Below are positions 50,449 through 59,785 of a DNA stretch of 64,000 nt, piece by piece. A model generated the notes under the pieces. The model saw only the letters and a program-made list of their open reading frames with translations. It was not told the origin of the DNA and searched no databases. This DNA is from Alloyangia pacifica (GTDB lineage: Bacteria > Pseudomonadota > Alphaproteobacteria > Rhodobacterales > Rhodobacteraceae), in the NCBI RefSeq assembly GCF_900116195.1, contig NZ_FOZW01000005.1:248001-312000 (forward strand), in the 5' to 3' direction. The stretch's first letter is position 1, and the number at the start of each line of letters is the position of its first letter. The translations under genes and the position numbers were made by a program.

Positions 50449-51882
50449 ATGAATACGATTACCCCGGTTATCCTCTGCGGCGGTTCGGGTACGCGCCTTT
50501 GGCCGGTGTCGCGCAAGAGTTTTCCAAAGCAGTTTGCGCAGCTCGTGGATGATACAAGCCTGTTCCAGGCGACCGCAGAGCGGTTGAGCGGGAGTGCACG
50601 TTTCGCGAAGCCGATCGTGGTGACGAATTCGGATTTCCGGTTTGTGGTGACGGAGCAGCTTTCCGAGGTGGGTATCGATCCCGGTGCGATCCTCATCGAA
50701 CCCGAGGGACGCAACACCGCGCCCGCGGTGCTGGCGGCGGCGCTCTATCTGCATGCGCGGGATCCGGAGGCCGCGATGCTCGTGGCCCCGTCCGATCACC
50801 GCATGCCCGACGGGGCGGCATTCCGCGCGGCGGTCGAAAAGGGAATGGGCGCGCTGGAGAAGGGCAAGATGGTGCTGTTCGGCATCCAGCCCGACCGGCC
50901 CGAGACCGGCTACGGCTACCTCGAGCTCGACACCAACGGCGGGGACACCGTGCCGCTGAAGCGTTTCGTCGAGAAGCCGGACATCGCGACGGCGGAGAAG
51001 ATGATCGAGCAGGGCAACTTCCTGTGGAATGCCGGGATCTTCCTGTTCCGGGTCAAGGATATCCTGAAGGCCATCGAGACCTGCGCGGGCCAGCTGGTCG
51101 GGCCGGTGTCGGCGGCGGTCGAGGAGGCCGAGGTCGATCTCGGCTTCCTGCGTCTCGCACCGGGCCCCTGGGCCGGGGCCGAGGACATCTCGATCGACTA
51201 TGCGGTGATGGAGAAGGCGGACAACCTCGAGGTGGTGCCTTTCGAGTCTGGCTGGTCCGATCTCGGCGGCTGGGACGCGATGTGGCGCGATCTTGAAAAG
51301 GATGGCGACGGCGTCGTGTGCAACGCGGGCGCGACGGCGATCGACTGCAGCAGCTCGATCCTGCGCTCCGAGCACGAGGCGATGGAGCTTGTCGGTATCG
51401 GCCTCAAGGATATCGTCGCGGTGGCGACGCGCGATGCGGTGCTGGTCGCCCACAAGGACCGGTCTCAGGACGTGAAGCTCGCGGTGTCGGCGCTCAAGGA
51501 CAAGGGCGCGAAGCAGGCGACCGAATTCCCGATGGACCACCGGCCTTGGGGTTGGTTCGAGAGCCTCGTGGTCGGCAGCCGTTTCCAGGTGAAGCGCATT
51601 CACGTCCACCCCGGCGCGGCGCTGTCGCTGCAGAGCCACTTCCACCGCTCCGAGCACTGGATCGTGGTCGAGGGTACGGCGCGCATCACCGTGGACGACG
51701 AGGTGAAGCTGATCACCGAGAACGAGAGCGTCTACATCCCGCTTGGCTCGGTGCACAGGATGGAGAATCCGGGCAAGGTGCCGATGGTGCTGATCGAGGT
51801 GCAGACCGGCTCCTATGTCGGTGAAGACGACATCGTGCGCTACGAGGACATTTACGCACGGGGCCAGGGCGCAAAGGGCTGA
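50449..51882 (+). CDS. manC: Mannose-1-phosphate guanylyltransferase / mannose-6-phosphate isomerase
   Basis: Bifunctional type II PMI/GMP enzyme of 477 aa (ManC/CpsB/AlgA/XanB class), making GDP-mannose. The nucleotidyltransferase signature LCGGSGTRLWPVSRKSFPKQF is at residues 8-28. The C-terminal cupin domain carries the isomerase metal site VHPGAALSLQSHFHRSEHWIVVEGTA. ATG at 50449 follows GGAAGGA. With the phosphomannomutase downstream it supplies GDP-mannose to the polysaccharide locus. Confidence 0.96.
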   Translation: MNTITPVILCGGSGTRLWPVSRKSFPKQFAQLVDDTSLFQATAERLSGSARFAKPIVVTNSDFRFVVTEQLSEVGIDPGAILIEPEGRNTAPAVLAAALYLHARDPEAAMLVAPSDHRMPDGAAFRAAVEKGMGALEKGKMVLFGIQPDRPETGYGYLELDTNGGDTVPLKRFVEKPDIATAEKMIEQGNFLWNAGIFLFRVKDILKAIETCAGQLVGPVSAAVEEAEVDLGFLRLAPGPWAGAEDISIDYAVMEKADNLEVVPFESGWSDLGGWDAMWRDLEKDGDGVVCNAGATAIDCSSSILRSEHEAMELVGIGLKDIVAVATRDAVLVAHKDRSQDVKLAVSALKDKGAKQATEFPMDHRPWGWFESLVVGSRFQVKRIHVHPGAALSLQSHFHRSEHWIVVEGTARITVDDEVKLITENESVYIPLGSVHRMENPGKVPMVLIEVQTGSYVGEDDIVRYEDIYARGQGAKG

Positions 51883-51899
51883 CGGAGCACTTGCAACAT

Positions 51900-51978
51900 G
51901 CGTGGCCGCTGCCTGCCAGCGGCCACGCGGGGCCTGTCCGGCCCGGAACACAGGCGAAGTACACTAGCAAAGTACACT
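51900..51978. promoter_or_regulatory. Hairpin and direct repeats between manC and phosphomannomutase
   Basis: A perfect 12-bp hairpin GCGTGGCCGCTG / CAGCGGCCACGC (51900-51911, 51917-51928) with no U-tract. It is followed by the direct repeat AAGTACACT at 51957-51965 and 51970-51978, 20 bp before the next start codon. Confidence 0.45.
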
Positions 51979-51997
51979 GACGGAAAAGGGGCGCGCT

Positions 51998-53380
51998 ATG
52001 GCACCCAAGTTTGGAACGAGCGGCCTGCGTGGCCTGGTGGCGGAGCTGACGCCCGAGCTGGTCGCGGACAATGTCCGGGCCTTCATCGCGGCCTGCGATC
52101 ACGGCGGCACCATCTTCGTCGGCCAGGACCTGCGGCCCTCTAGCCCCCGCATTGCCGGGGATATCATCGCTGCGGCGCGGGCCGAGGGTATCCGGGTCGT
52201 CGACTGCGGTGCCTTGCCGACACCCGCGCTGGCCTACGCCGCGATGTCGGCGGGCGCCGGTGCGATCATGGTGACAGGGAGTCACATCCCCGCCGATCGG
52301 AACGGGCTGAAGTTTTACGTGCGTACGGGCGAGATCTCCAAGCGTGACGAAGCGGGGATCAGCGCGGCGCTCGGCCGCGGGGCGGCGGGCCTCGACGGAG
52401 CGCTCGAGAGTGATGGCGGCGCCGCCGGACGCTTTGTCGAGCGCTACACGTCGGCCTTTGGCCCCGCGGCGCTGGCGGGCCGGAAGATCGGGCTCTATGC
52501 CCATTCCGCGGTGGGCCGCGATGACCTGAAGGCGATGCTCGAGCGGATCGGCGCGGAGGTGGTCGAACTGGGCCGGTCCGACAGTTTCATTCCGGTGGAC
52601 ACCGAGGCGGTGGACCCGGACACCCGTGCTCAGATCGCGGCCTGGGTTTCCGAGCAGGGGCTCGATGCGCTGGTCTCCACCGATGGCGACAGCGACCGTC
52701 CGCTGCTTGCCGACGAGACTGGCGCAATCGTGCCCGGCGACATCATGGGGCAGATCACCGCCGAGGCGCTCGGTGCCGAGGCCGTGGTCACGCCGATCTC
52801 GTCAAATTCGGGGGTCACCCGCAAGGGGTTTTCCAAGGTGATGACCACGCGGATCGGTTCTCCTTTCGTGATCGGTGGGATGGAAGAGCTGGGCGGACAG
52901 GTCGTCGGCTACGAAGCCAACGGCGGTTTTCTTCTGGGATTTGACGCTCAAGGCCCGGCGGGGGTGTTGTCGGCCTTGCCGACCCGCGATTGCATGCTGC
53001 CGCTGATCGTGACGCTGGTGGCGGCGGGGAAAGGCACGGTCTCGGCCCGCGTCGCGCAGGAACCTCCGGTGATCACCATGGCGGATCGCTTGCAGGAAGT
53101 CCCGCAGGAGGCGTCGCAGCCGTTCGTCGCGCGTCTGCGCGATGCGCCGTCCGCCCGTGCAGAGTTTCTCGGCCTGCTGGGGGCGACGGAGGCCGCATGT
53201 GATCTGACGGACGGTGTACGGATGGGTCTGAGCGATGGCCGTATCGTGCACGTTCGCCCGTCTGGCAATGCGCCCGAGCTGCGGCTCTATGTCGAGGCCG
53301 CGGATCGTGACGCGGCCTCGATGCTGATGGACAAGGGGCTTGCAGCGCTTCGGGCTGCATTGTTCGAGACCTCGGCCTGA
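51998..53380 (+). CDS. Phosphomannomutase (alpha-D-phosphohexomutase family)
   Basis: Phosphohexomutase of 460 aa, most likely interconverting mannose 6-phosphate and mannose 1-phosphate for GDP-mannose. The four family motifs are in order: the catalytic phosphoserine TGSHIP (Ser95), the metal loop DGDSDRP, the sugar-binding YEANGG, and the phosphate-binding RPSGNAPELR. ATG at 51998. ManC upstream strongly supports mannose specificity, although glucose or glucosamine activity is possible. A bidirectional terminator follows. Confidence 0.92.
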   Translation: MAPKFGTSGLRGLVAELTPELVADNVRAFIAACDHGGTIFVGQDLRPSSPRIAGDIIAAARAEGIRVVDCGALPTPALAYAAMSAGAGAIMVTGSHIPADRNGLKFYVRTGEISKRDEAGISAALGRGAAGLDGALESDGGAAGRFVERYTSAFGPAALAGRKIGLYAHSAVGRDDLKAMLERIGAEVVELGRSDSFIPVDTEAVDPDTRAQIAAWVSEQGLDALVSTDGDSDRPLLADETGAIVPGDIMGQITAEALGAEAVVTPISSNSGVTRKGFSKVMTTRIGSPFVIGGMEELGGQVVGYEANGGFLLGFDAQGPAGVLSALPTRDCMLPLIVTLVAAGKGTVSARVAQEPPVITMADRLQEVPQEASQPFVARLRDAPSARAEFLGLLGATEAACDLTDGVRMGLSDGRIVHVRPSGNAPELRLYVEAADRDAASMLMDKGLAALRAALFETSA

Positions 53381-53441
53381 GCGCGGCGCAGGATCGGAGG
53401 CCCGATAGCGAGCTTCCTTCTTCTGCGCTGCCTCGGAACGC

Positions 53442-53474
53442 AAACGGGCCCCCGAGAAACTCGGGGGCCCGTTT
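53442..53474. terminator. Bidirectional terminator between convergent genes
   Basis: A perfect 15-bp stem AAACGGGCCCCCGAG / CTCGGGGGCCCGTTT (53442-53456, 53460-53474) with an AAA loop. The flanking A and T tails suit termination of both the phosphomannomutase gene and the convergent export gene. Confidence 0.92.
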
Positions 53475-53489
53475 GTCGTTTTTGGGTGC

Positions 53490-54725
53490 CTAGTTTGCTG
53501 CGAGGGTCGCGGCCTCGATCGAAACCATCAGCATGTCGCCGGGCAGGAGCCGGGTGGCCGGGGTGACGGTTCCGAGATCACCGCGGTCGGCACGCGGGCT
53601 GACAATCTGGAATGTCACGTCGATCGCATCCGACATGAGCAACGAACCCATGTTGCCGCCGGTGAGGATCGACAGGTGCTCCAGCTGGCGTGCGTAGCGG
53701 AGCTGGTTCGATGCCAAGGCGATCCGCGCCTCCTGCAAGCGTCGAAGATTTGTCTCGCGCTCGTTGGCGAGGAACTGCGACTGCGCGCGCTTTGCATCGC
53801 CGAGGGCCTGCGTCGCCGCGAGCCGCGCCGATTCAATCTCGAGAACCCGTGCGCGTGCATCTGCTTCGCGCTGCTCGACTGAGGACAGGCGCGACGCCGT
53901 CTGCAAACCGCGTTCCTGAAGGCTCTCTGCAGTGGCAAGGTCTTCGCTGGTCTGGGCAACGATCTCGCTCTGCACCGTCAGACGCTGCGAAAAAAGCTCC
54001 AACTGCTGTTCGATCGTGGTGATTTCCTGCTTCCACGACGCGAGAAGCTGGGTCCTCTGGCCGGCTTCGGTGGTGAGCGTTTCAGCCTCGTTGGCGATCA
54101 AGGCCTCGAGATCGATAGAGGCAGCGTTGGGGATCGCCTGCCGGAGCTGATCCGGCAGGGTGTATTCGGCACTGCCGGAGAGAGCAGCTTCGAGCCGCGC
54201 AATCTCGACCGCAGAGGCGGCGATATCGAGGTTGATACCTTGCATGGCACCCTCGGTTTCGACACGTGCACGGTCGATCTCCATCCGGCTGACCCCGGCT
54301 GCCTGGCTGCCGCCCGACAGCGCGAGTGCGGAGCCGACCGTCATTGCGGGCACATAGGGAAAGCTGCCGGGCCGAGTCACGTCGCCAGAAACGACGACGG
54401 GAGCGTATTCCAAGACGGAAAGCGTGATCTGAGGGGAGAGGTAGCTCCCCTCGTCGACCAGCCGCGTCTCGATCAGGGATTCGGCCTCGTCCAAGGACAG
54501 GCCAGCAACGACGACACCGCCAATGCTCGGCAGGCGGACTTCACCGTCAATATCGATGCTGAGGTCCTGCTCGAGGCCCTGGGAGGTGAAGCTGAGGGTG
54601 AGGCGGTCACCCGCCACGAGCTGATAGGGGGAGGAGAAGGCAGGAGCGCCGTTCAGCAATACGGTCGCTGCCATTGTCGCGATTGCCAGGCCTCTCATGC
54701 GGCGCAGCAGCGGAAAACTCGTCAT
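53490..54725 (-). CDS. Polysaccharide export protein (Wza/ExoF type) with long coiled coil
   Basis: A 411-aa exported protein. A signal peptide spans about residues 1-32 (RRMRGLAIATMAATVLL, cleavage near AFSS). The poly-export N-domain follows (YQLVAGDRLTLSFTSQGLEQDLSIDIDGEVRLPSIGGV), then an SLBB-like region (PVVVSGDVTRPGSFPYVPAMTVGSAL). Residues about 190-370 are predicted coiled coil, typical of ExoF-like outer-membrane or periplasmic export factors. ATG at 54725 has GAAGGAAG upstream. Probably forms the outer part of the export apparatus with the Wzz/GumC-like protein at 63900. Confidence 0.85.
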   Translation of the reverse strand: MTSFPLLRRMRGLAIATMAATVLLNGAPAFSSPYQLVAGDRLTLSFTSQGLEQDLSIDIDGEVRLPSIGGVVVAGLSLDEAESLIETRLVDEGSYLSPQITLSVLEYAPVVVSGDVTRPGSFPYVPAMTVGSALALSGGSQAAGVSRMEIDRARVETEGAMQGINLDIAASAVEIARLEAALSGSAEYTLPDQLRQAIPNAASIDLEALIANEAETLTTEAGQRTQLLASWKQEITTIEQQLELFSQRLTVQSEIVAQTSEDLATAESLQERGLQTASRLSSVEQREADARARVLEIESARLAATQALGDAKRAQSQFLANERETNLRRLQEARIALASNQLRYARQLEHLSILTGGNMGSLLMSDAIDVTFQIVSPRADRGDLGTVTPATRLLPGDMLMVSIEAATLAAN

Positions 54726-54892
54726 GGTCAGTTTCTTCCTTCGGCCTTCAACGACGCGTCCGCTCAATACCGACGGCGGGCGCATCTCATGTACTGCTTC
54801 CGAAGTGAACGACAGCGCGGTGCAAATGCGCAAGGGAGAATGTTCACCCGGAGCTGGCCTTCTCACACAGAGCCTAGGAAAGACGCGTTGGC

Positions 54893-55576
<684 letters not shown>

Positions 55577-56265
55577 ATCTACATCCCAGCAGCGTCAATG
55601 TTTTGTTAAATGTGCGTCCAATGGATTTTCCCGGGACGGAGGGATCCCGGCTTAAAAATCTATGGCCTGCAGGACTTGTCACCGAGGTCATCGCTGACCT
55701 CCACTTCACGGTAGCTCGACACTTGTAACGGGCATAGGACGCTGCAGTTCCATGGCTTGGCCGTTTTTGGTGCGATCATAGTCAATTGAATCCCGTGTTA
55801 TCAGTGGCTTGCTTCGATAATCGGCCTTGGTCGCCTGTCGCCTCAATGAGATTTTTTCTGCGGTGCAGTATTCTTTGTATGCGTGGTAGTAAGCCGTTGA
55901 TTAAAACTCAGTCAAACGAAAAACGGGCGTTCGTCTAAATTTTGACATAGTTCGGGCGGAGCCTTGCCACTGTTAACCAAATCGCAACAGATTGTCTTTG
56001 GTTTCGCAGGGAAAATCCGAATCACTTCATCCGAAAACCGAGCCGATCTGAGGGTTGCCACGCCGTGCAAACGGCAACGAAAATCGCATGAAAAATAGGC
56101 GAAGCTGAGTCGATGATCGCGCGCGCCCCTCGGTGCAGGCGCATCTTCGCGTGCCGTTTCGATACACTCGGTGACGCGTGCGTTGCGCGGAGGGCTGGCA
56201 GTTGACGCGAGGCATAGTCTTGGTCATCCCTCGGGAGGGCGGAGCAGAAAAGATCGGACACCACC
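55577..56265. promoter_or_regulatory. Long AT-richer intergenic region with shared EPS motif
   Basis: About 689 bp between divergent exoY and the pyruvyltransferase gene. The part from about 55740 to 56030 is clearly AT-richer than its surroundings, with no credible gene. It contains CTGCGGTGCAG at 55858-55868 preceded by TTTTTT. The size suggests complex promoter control for polysaccharide synthesis. Confidence 0.5.
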
Positions 56266-57495
56266 ATGCTGATGACGGATCAAGGCGACGCGGGCGGGCA
56301 TGTGATCCGCTGTTTGAACGTGAAATACAGCCCGAACCTCGGCGACGGTCTGCTTTCAGAATGTCTCGAGAAGGGATTGAAGCTACACGGAGCCTCCTCC
56401 GAGAGCTCGTCGATCGACCTCGCCGGGCGCACCGAGTTCGGTCAGACGATCACGGGCCGGGGCGCAGTCATGACGGTGCTCGATGCCCTGCCTGACGGGC
56501 TGCGCGGGCTTGCGGTGCGGGCGCCGCTCGCGCTGCAGTCACGGCGCAAGTGGGGGCCGCACTACGAGGCAGGCCTGATCGGCGCCGACGCAGTGGCCAT
56601 CGGCGGCGGCAATCTTCTGTCGGATCATGATTTGAACTTCCCCACCAAACTGGCGCTGGCTCTGCGCACCGCCGCGGCGCGGCAGCTTCCGGTGGCGCTT
56701 TACGCCTGCGGGATGGGCGGGCATTGGAGCGTCGAGGGGGACCGCCGTATGCGCAGAGCGTTGCAGACGGGCGCGCTTGACGCGGTCTTCGTGCGGGACG
56801 GTGCATCGAAGGAGCGTTGGGATACCCGCTTTGGCGCGGAGTCCGGGAAGACCGCCGAGGTTGTGCGCGATCCGGGCCTTCTGGCTCAACAGACTTACGG
56901 AGTTGTTCCACGCGAAAAGGGCCGGGTGCCGGTCGTCGGGATCGGCATCATGAGCCACGTCGCGATCCGCTACCATGCCACCGCGTTGCTGGACGAGGAT
57001 GGGCTGACGCAATGGTATATCGCCTTGATCCGCGAGCTCGCAGGGCGTGGCGCCAGAGTCGTGGTGTTCACCAATGGCGCGCCCGAGGACCTGGCCACGG
57101 TCGACCTTCTGCGCGCTCAGATCTCGGAACTTCCCGGTGACATCGAAATTTGCCGGCCTCGAACCCCGGCGGAGCTGTCGGCGATCGTCGGGGGCTGCGA
57201 TGCCATTGTCGCCTACCGGATGCACGCGGTCATCGCCGCCTATTCGCATGGCGTGCCAGCGCTCGCGCTGAGCTGGGACGACAAGCTAGATGCTTTCATG
57301 GCGTCGATCGGGCGCGAAGACTGGATGGCGGATCCCGCCGACCTTCCCGCGGAGGCGGCGGCGGAGCGGGTGCTGCAAGCTGCCGAGGCGGGCCTCGACG
57401 AGGCGCGTCGCACGCAGGTTCTCGCCGAGGCGCTGGCCGATGTCGGCCGGCTTTATGCCGCGCTTTCGGATCGGATTGCCGTCGCGCGATCATAG
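56266..57495 (+). CDS. Polysaccharide pyruvyl transferase
   Basis: A 409-aa enzyme of the polysaccharide pyruvyl transferase family (WcaK/CsaB/ExoV-like), adding ketal-linked pyruvate to sugars using phosphoenolpyruvate. Visible landmarks are NLGDGLLSECLEKGL near the N-terminus, IGGGNLLSDHDLNFPTK, VFVRDGASKERW and YRMHAVIAAYSHGVPALALSWDDKLDAF. ATG at 56266, or 56272. It would give the polymer negative charge. Its last 43 bp overlap the 3' end of the convergent GT4 gene. Confidence 0.88.
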   Translation: MLMTDQGDAGGHVIRCLNVKYSPNLGDGLLSECLEKGLKLHGASSESSSIDLAGRTEFGQTITGRGAVMTVLDALPDGLRGLAVRAPLALQSRRKWGPHYEAGLIGADAVAIGGGNLLSDHDLNFPTKLALALRTAAARQLPVALYACGMGGHWSVEGDRRMRRALQTGALDAVFVRDGASKERWDTRFGAESGKTAEVVRDPGLLAQQTYGVVPREKGRVPVVGIGIMSHVAIRYHATALLDEDGLTQWYIALIRELAGRGARVVVFTNGAPEDLATVDLLRAQISELPGDIEICRPRTPAELSAIVGGCDAIVAYRMHAVIAAYSHGVPALALSWDDKLDAFMASIGREDWMADPADLPAEAAAERVLQAAEAGLDEARRTQVLAEALADVGRLYAALSDRIAVARS

Positions 57496-58700
57496 AGCTC
57501 GAGCTGCGCGTCGATCCAGGCATCCGTGGTCAGGCACAGGTTGGCTTCGCCGGAGAAACCTTTCTCGCTCATCGCCCGGATCGTGTCGTCCGGCGTGTCG
57601 GCGACCTTGCGGAGCAGGGTCGCGAAGGCCTCCGGATCGCGTGTGTCGCAGGTCCAGCCAATGCGGTGACGGGCGATCTCGGCGCCGAGCAATGCGCTGT
57701 TCGAGACGATCACCGGCAAGCCGGCGAGCGAGGCCTCGGCCGCGACCAGCCCGAAAGGCTCCGGATAGCGTGAGGGCATGACAAGGGCACGCGCGCCCTG
57801 CGCCTCCGCGAGCATCCCCGCGCGGTCGAGCCAACCGGTGAAACGAACCTGCGGATGCTTTGCCGCGAGCGGCTCTCGCAGCGGGCCCTCGCCGGCAATG
57901 GTCAATGCCACTCCCGCGCGTTCCGCGGCAGCAATCAGCTCCTCGACGCCTTTTTCCGCCTCGACACGGCCGATGAACAGAATGCGGTCGTTCGCTTCGG
58001 CGGCAATGCGCGTTTCGGAAAGAGATGTTGCCGGGTTGCGCAGCGGAACAAGCCGCTCGGCAGGATAGCCCGCGTTTTCGAGGGAGGGCGCCATGTCCGG
58101 GTGGATCATGAGGATGCCGCCCCAGGGCGCATGGCGAGGCAGGCTCTTGCGCAGGACGAGCTGCCGCGAGACACGCCACATTTTCTGTGCGTAGCTGCGT
58201 TTGTCGCAATTGGTGGCGAGGCAGGAGGTCGAGAGGGGCGTACGCGTGCAGGGCTGCATCGCCTGGTAATCCATGAAGCCGCCATTCGGGCAGGCGAGAA
58301 AGAAGTCGTGGGCGTGGATGAACGTGCGTGGCGCGACGCGCTGGAGGGCGCTGAAGGCGGCCGGGGTCAAGGTCTTGGACCAGGAATGCACGTGGTAGAC
58401 GGTGTCGGGTCCATCCTCGGCGGCGATCACCCGTTCGAGCATGGCCCGCACGTCACTGTTGTAGAGGCCGCGCGTTGCCGCGACATGGGGTGGTGCTTTC
58501 ATCAACGGGTCGCTGCCGGCGTTGTAGAGCGTCACCCCAAGCTCGGCGAGCTCGGCATTGGGCTCGCGGTCCGCGGCGGCAAAGACCGTCTGAATGCCGC
58601 GACGCGCCAGTTCCCGGGCCTGCAGCAACGATAGCCCGGTGGCTCCGCCGCGTGCGACGCTGGCATCGTTAACAATAATGACTTTTCTCAAACGATTCAC
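57453..58700 (-). CDS. Glycosyltransferase family 4
   Basis: A GT-B glycosyltransferase of 415 aa. It begins RKVIIVNDASVARGGATGLS and has the C-terminal donor domain DRILFIGRVEAEKGVEELIAAAERA, LTIAGEGPLREPL and MPSRYPEPFGLVAAEASLAGLPVIVS. The start codon appears to be GTG at 58700; no ATG fits the conserved N-terminus better. A middle insertion is Cys-rich (ACPNGGF, CTRTPLSTSCLATNC), as in some putative exopolysaccharide transferases. Convergent with the pyruvyltransferase gene and divergent from the RTX gene. Confidence 0.87.
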   Translation of the reverse strand: MNRLRKVIIVNDASVARGGATGLSLLQARELARRGIQTVFAAADREPNAELAELGVTLYNAGSDPLMKAPPHVAATRGLYNSDVRAMLERVIAAEDGPDTVYHVHSWSKTLTPAAFSALQRVAPRTFIHAHDFFLACPNGGFMDYQAMQPCTRTPLSTSCLATNCDKRSYAQKMWRVSRQLVLRKSLPRHAPWGGILMIHPDMAPSLENAGYPAERLVPLRNPATSLSETRIAAEANDRILFIGRVEAEKGVEELIAAAERAGVALTIAGEGPLREPLAAKHPQVRFTGWLDRAGMLAEAQGARALVMPSRYPEPFGLVAAEASLAGLPVIVSNSALLGAEIARHRIGWTCDTRDPEAFATLLRKVADTPDDTIRAMSEKGFSGEANLCLTTDAWIDAQLELYDRATAIRSESAA

Positions 58701-59020
58701 TCCGAAAGACGGTGACCGGACACTGCGTGCAACGCATAGGTCTGACCCTCAAAGGCGTAGTGGCGCCCCCAGGAGCGCGCAAGAGAATCGTTGCCGAAGA
58801 GGAGGTCGGGACAGGGCGCGGCGTGCAACATATGGGTGTAAATCCGGGCGTCAGCTTTACTTTTGCGCGCTTTGTCATTTCGGCCTCTTTTGCATGTTCT
58901 TCATTTTATACTTAATTTACAGAGGCTTGAGGAAAATTTTCTGCACCGCAGAGAGGGTATTAACGCATTCTTAAAAATAAGGCATAAATGTGTCGTTTTA
59001 GCGTGGATAGAGGCTCTTTC
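58701..59020. promoter_or_regulatory. Divergent GT / RTX promoter region with shared EPS motif
   Basis: About 320 bp, strongly AT-rich from about 58860 to 59020. It contains CTGCACCGCAG at 58941-58951, which is the exact reverse complement of the element at 55858. No gene was found. Confidence 0.5.
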
Positions 59021-59734
59021 ATGTCTTACTTTTTCTCTTCTTTCAGCTTGTTCTCGAGCTTGAAAAAACTGTTCGTTGCAAAACTGGACTATTTTTCGTC
59101 CTTCAAGTGCGATGACGATAAGTATGATGACGGCGGTCACCATGACGGCGGTCACCACGATGGTGGTGGACACGATGACGGTGGCTGTGATGGCGGCTGC
59201 CCCACCGGGGACCCGATTGGTACCGAGGTGATCAGGGGCACGGCCGAAGGTGATCTTCTGGAGACGACCGCCGGCTATGCCAGTACCATCGCCGGGAATT
59301 CCGGAGACGATACGATCAACGGCGGCGACTACGCCGACTATATCCTCGGGAACCGCGGAGATGATCTGATCAAAGGCGGTTGCGGCGACGACTCCCTCTA
59401 TGGTGGAGAGAACGACGACACCATCTACGGCGGCGACGGCGATGACTTCATCTCCGGCGACGAAGGCGCCGATCTTCTCTACGGGGGCGAAGGGGCCGAC
59501 ACGTTCGAATTTGAATCAACCGACATCGGTGACGGGGCGGTCGATACGATTGCCGATTTCGACGGGGCCGAAGACATCATTTCGATCCCTGAGTACACCG
59601 CGGCAGAGTTGTCCTTCGACCTTGCGGCGAACGGCAGCGACGTAGAAATCTACGTCAACGATGTGCTCGAGGTCGTTGTGCTGGACTCGACGGTTGGCGA
59701 AGTAGAGGCGGCCACCGCCTACGCAATGGTCTGA
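59021..59734 (+). CDS. Small RTX calcium-binding protein with His/Asp/Gly-rich tract
   Basis: A 237-aa acidic protein. Residues 1-29 are Phe/Ser-rich and hydrophobic but not a clear signal peptide. Residues 31-60 form a Cys/Asp/His/Gly-rich tract built from repeats of HHDGG and HDDGG, likely metal-binding. Residues about 73-165 contain RTX nonapeptides (NSGDDTINGG, NRGDDLIKGG, GDGDDFISGD, GEGADTFEF) that form a calcium beta-roll. The C-terminus ends in a hydrophobic segment suited to type I secretion. The start at 59021 lacks a strong ribosome site. No catalytic domain is seen. It may be an adhesin-like matrix protein of the polymer. Confidence 0.75.
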   Translation: MSYFFSSFSLFSSLKKLFVAKLDYFSSFKCDDDKYDDGGHHDGGHHDGGGHDDGGCDGGCPTGDPIGTEVIRGTAEGDLLETTAGYASTIAGNSGDDTINGGDYADYILGNRGDDLIKGGCGDDSLYGGENDDTIYGGDGDDFISGDEGADLLYGGEGADTFEFESTDIGDGAVDTIADFDGAEDIISIPEYTAAELSFDLAANGSDVEIYVNDVLEVVVLDSTVGEVEAATAYAMV

Positions 59735-59785
59735 TCGAAGGCGCCGCGGCCGTTTCACTGTCGCGGCGCATCTTCGGGCCTGAGC

